Shown: piece after piece, positions 4,697 to 6,028 of the stretch | How positions within the stretch are numbered: the first letter of the stretch is position 1 | How the letters are laid out: every line of letters begins with the position of its first letter | Source: Candidatus Parcubacteria bacterium | Lineage (GTDB): Bacteria > Patescibacteriota > Minisyncoccia > Phycocordibacterales > SBAW01 | Direction of reading: 5' to 3' | DNA: 6,028 bases | Assembly: GCA_014379165.1 (NCBI GenBank) | Contig: JACMMG010000002.1 | Location: forward strand, 1-6,028 | Notes under the pieces: generated by a model | The model's database searches: none | Told to the model about the DNA's origin: nothing | Seen by the model: only the letters and a program-made list of their open reading frames with translations | Made by a program: the position numbers and the translations under genes

Positions 4697-5128
4697 ATGG
4701 GTAAGAAACGAATAGTCAAAAAGGGGGGCGAAGGCGAGGCTGGCGGAAGCAAGGCCTCTTCGGCACGCTCACCCAAGCGCAAAATGGAGGCTGGCCTTAT
4801 GTATGTCGAGGCAACCTATAATAATACGAAAGTCTCTATATCTGACCCCTCGGGAAATGTGGTTTTGTGGTCCTCCAGCGGCTCTCTGGGCTTTGCGGGC
4901 GCTAAAAAAGGCACACCCTTTGCAGCGGCGAAAGTAGGAGAACTTCTTGGCGATAAAGCGATACAGATGGGGGTTAAAGAAGTGTCTGTTATTGTCTCAG
5001 GCGTAGGTGCCGGCAGAGAATCTTCAATACGCGCTTTTGCAGGCAAGGGGATTCATGTGAATTCGATACAAGACAAGACGCCGGTGCCCCATAATGGTCC
5101 CCGCGCTCGTAAAGCCCGCCGCGTATAA
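4697..5128 (+). CDS. rpsK: 30S ribosomal protein S11
   Basis: 143 residues, slightly long because of a flexible basic/Gly/Ser N-terminal extension of about 33 residues. S11 sits on the platform of the 30S subunit near the mRNA exit, next to S18 and S21. The conserved core is unmistakable: VEATYNNTKVSISDPSGNVV (37-56), WSSSGSLGFAGAKKGTPFAA (58-77), VSGVGAGRESSIRAF (100-114), a NSIQDKTPVPHNG stretch (122-134) and the basic end RARKARRV. The usual PHNGCRP motif reads PHNGPRA, so the common cysteine is missing. ATG 4697 is the only possible start: the frame has a TAA at 4685-4687. There is no Shine-Dalgarno; a small hairpin lies immediately upstream. Between rpsM and rpsD it holds its normal alpha-operon position. 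Confidence 0.97.
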   Translation: MGKKRIVKKGGEGEAGGSKASSARSPKRKMEAGLMYVEATYNNTKVSISDPSGNVVLWSSSGSLGFAGAKKGTPFAAAKVGELLGDKAIQMGVKEVSVIVSGVGAGRESSIRAFAGKGIHVNSIQDKTPVPHNGPRARKARRV

Positions 5129-5134
5129 AACACT

Positions 5135-5197
5135 ATGACAACATTCAACCAAAAATCATGTCTTCTTTATTTCACTAACATATATCCTATATGTTAG
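5135..5197 (+). CDS. Possible 20-codon leader ORF coupled to rpsD
   Basis: ATG 5135 lies 6 nt after the rpsK stop and opens a 20-codon frame (MTTFNQKSCLLYFTNIYPIC) whose TAG at 5195-5197 overlaps the beginning of rpsD (ATG at 5191). Ribosomes reading it would pass through and open the hairpin that buries the rpsD start. No Shine-Dalgarno is visible, but none of the neighbouring genes has one either. A frame of this size in a 62-nt gap can easily occur by chance. Confidence 0.2.
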   Translation: MTTFNQKSCLLYFTNIYPIC

Positions 5198-5199
5198 TG
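5173..5199 (+). promoter_or_regulatory. 12-bp perfect hairpin containing the rpsD start codon
   Basis: CACTAACATATA (5173-5184) pairs perfectly with TATATGTTAGTG (5188-5199) across a 3-nt TCC loop (in practice about 11 bp and a 5-nt loop). The rpsD ATG at 5191-5193 lies inside the 3' arm, so the folded RNA would hide it. There is no T-tract after it, so it is not a terminator. S4 is the known autoregulator of this operon in Escherichia coli and of rpsD in Bacillus subtilis, which makes translational control by S4 a reasonable guess. Confidence 0.6.
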
Positions 5200-5796
5200 G
5201 GAGCTAAATATAAAATCTGCAAACGTTTGGGCGCCTCGGTATTTGAAAAATGCCAGACGCAAAAATATCAGCTCGCGGAAACGCGCGCGCCTCGCCGTAT
5301 GTCACGCCGGGGTGGAAGCTCTTTCGGCCTGCAGCTTCTTGAAAAACAGAAGGCTCGCTTTACCTATGGTCTTTCTGAGGCCCAATTTTCTCGCTACGTA
5401 CATGAAGCCATGGCACGTCATGGAGTTTCTGCTATGACTGGCCTTGTAACAAAGCTCGAATCCCGCCTTGATAACGTTATTTATCGCGCTGGCTTGACCA
5501 AAACTCGCCGCGCCGCACGCCAACTTGTTTCGCACGGACACGTAACTGTTGGCGGCAAGCGGATGTCGATTCCTTCATACCAAGTCTCGGTTGGCGATGC
5601 CGTTGGAATCCGTGAAGGAAGTCGCACGAGTCCTCTTTTTGCAAATCGCGCTGAGGCAATGCTTGAACAGAAAGCTCCGACCTGGATGAAAATCGGCAGT
5701 GACGGCCTGACACTTGAAATACTTAACGAGCCTACTGTGCCAGAGGCAGAACTTTCCTGGAGTCCGGCTGTTATCGTCCAGTTCTACAGCCGCTAA
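5191..5796 (+). CDS. rpsD: 30S ribosomal protein S4
   Basis: 201 residues, normal for bacterial S4. It is a primary 16S rRNA binder that starts assembly of the 30S body and often represses its own operon. The N-terminal part has AKYKICKRLG (5-14), KCQTQKY (20-26), then SSFGLQLLEKQKARFTYGLS (43-62, compare YG.QL.EKQK.R..YG). The S4 RNA-binding domain is at about 90-150: ESRLDNVIYRAGLTKTRRAA (90-109), QLVSHGHVTVGGKRMSIPSY (111-130) and VSVGD (132-136). The protein ends IVQFYSR, as S4 usually does. Only two cysteines lie near the N-terminus, so the four-cysteine zinc motif of some S4 proteins is absent. ATG 5191 is chosen because the frame is closed at 5176-5178 and this is the only ATG; GTG 5197 is possible but would shorten the conserved start. 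There is no Shine-Dalgarno, and the start lies in a hairpin. Confidence 0.96.
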   Translation: MLVGAKYKICKRLGASVFEKCQTQKYQLAETRAPRRMSRRGGSSFGLQLLEKQKARFTYGLSEAQFSRYVHEAMARHGVSAMTGLVTKLESRLDNVIYRAGLTKTRRAARQLVSHGHVTVGGKRMSIPSYQVSVGDAVGIREGSRTSPLFANRAEAMLEQKAPTWMKIGSDGLTLEILNEPTVPEAELSWSPAVIVQFYSR

Positions 5797-5828
5797 AAAT
5801 AATTATTACGAGTTAAAACATATTTTAT

Positions 5829-6028
5829 ATGATGGAATATTCGATAACATTGCCTAGCAAACCCCGCATCGTTTCTGAAGGGGAGAGCGAAGGTGTTTTT
5901 GAAATAGACGGACTCTATCCGGGCTATGGCCACACGCTTGGTAATAGCCTCCGCCGCATCATCCTCTCTTCGCTTCCTGGCGCGGCTATCACTTCAGTTA
6001 AAATCGAAGGAGTTGAACACGAATTTTC
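5829..6028 (+). CDS. rpoA: RNA polymerase alpha subunit, N-terminal part (cut by window end)
   Basis: The first 66 codons of the RNA polymerase alpha subunit, which dimerises to begin assembly of the core enzyme. After a short lead-in (MMEYSITLPSKPRIVSE), the alpha N-terminal domain signature appears: GLYPGYGHTLGNSLRRIILS and SLPGAAITSVKIEGVEHEF, closely matching the family's GYG.TLGNSLRR.LLSSLPGAA....I.GV.HEF. This segment carries the conserved dimer-interface helix. Two ATGs in a row (5829 and 5832) are both possible starts; the first is given. The gap after rpsD is 32 nt of AT-rich sequence without a Shine-Dalgarno. Position after rpsD is the standard alpha-operon order, with rplQ expected downstream. 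The gene runs past 6028 and its length cannot be judged. Confidence 0.96.
   Translation, partial: MMEYSITLPSKPRIVSEGESEGVFEIDGLYPGYGHTLGNSLRRIILSSLPGAAITSVKIEGVEHEF

Noticed and set aside
5798..5807. AATAATTATT palindrome between rpsD and rpoA
   Set aside because: A 10-bp pure A/T palindrome without loop or GC pairs; expected by chance in AT-rich spacer and too weak to fold.

Overview
The window (roughly half G+C) looks like bacterial chromosome from the Candidate Phyla Radiation (Patescibacteria), most likely a Parcubacteria-type lineage. This rests on four things: an alanyl-tRNA synthetase that appears to lack its C-terminal C-Ala domain; S4, S13 and S11 proteins with the spare sequence style I associate with that group; a pair of conserved-hypothetical genes (actin-fold protein plus single-pass membrane protein with a baseplate-J-like ectodomain) that I remember from such genomes; and start codons that almost never carry a Shine-Dalgarno sequence. 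UGA is not read as an amino acid in any gene, so this is not a code-25 lineage. Lineage assignment is from memory of protein style, not from a search.

Layout, all genes on the + strand. (1) Positions 2-1446: the 3' part of alaS, then a small biotinyl/lipoyl-like domain protein that lacks the biotin-accepting lysine, closed by a strong intrinsic terminator at 1445-1485. (2) Positions 1506-3763: a two-gene unit encoding a cytoplasmic PilM/FtsA-like actin-fold protein and a membrane-anchored protein with a large extracytoplasmic region. Both genes have a -10-like hexamer exactly 7 nt before their ATG, suggesting leaderless transcripts. (3) Positions 3772-6028: a sigma70-type promoter followed by infA-rpmJ-rpsM-rpsK-rpsD-rpoA (rpoA cut by the window end), the classical alpha-operon order.

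The ribosomal cluster supplies initiation factor 1, proteins L36, S13, S11 and S4, and the RNA polymerase alpha subunit. Its unusual parts are the gaps around rpsK. The rpsM-rpsK gap (151 nt) holds a 13-bp perfect inverted repeat with a 78-nt interior and a second 9-bp inverted repeat ending 3 nt before the rpsK ATG. The rpsK-rpsD gap holds a perfect 12-bp hairpin whose 3' arm contains the rpsD start codon, plus a 20-codon ORF whose stop overlaps the start of rpsD. These are candidates for ribosomal-protein autoregulation (S4 is the known regulator of this operon in other bacteria), but this is inference.

The best candidate for an undescribed system is the 1506-3763 pair. Its arrangement (actin-fold cytoplasmic protein next to a single-pass membrane protein with a short N-terminal cytoplasmic motif) resembles the PilM-PilN coupling of type IV pili, but with a different outer domain. 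No tRNA, rRNA, CRISPR array or recognisable transposase was seen, and no gene-free stretch exceeds about 150 nt.
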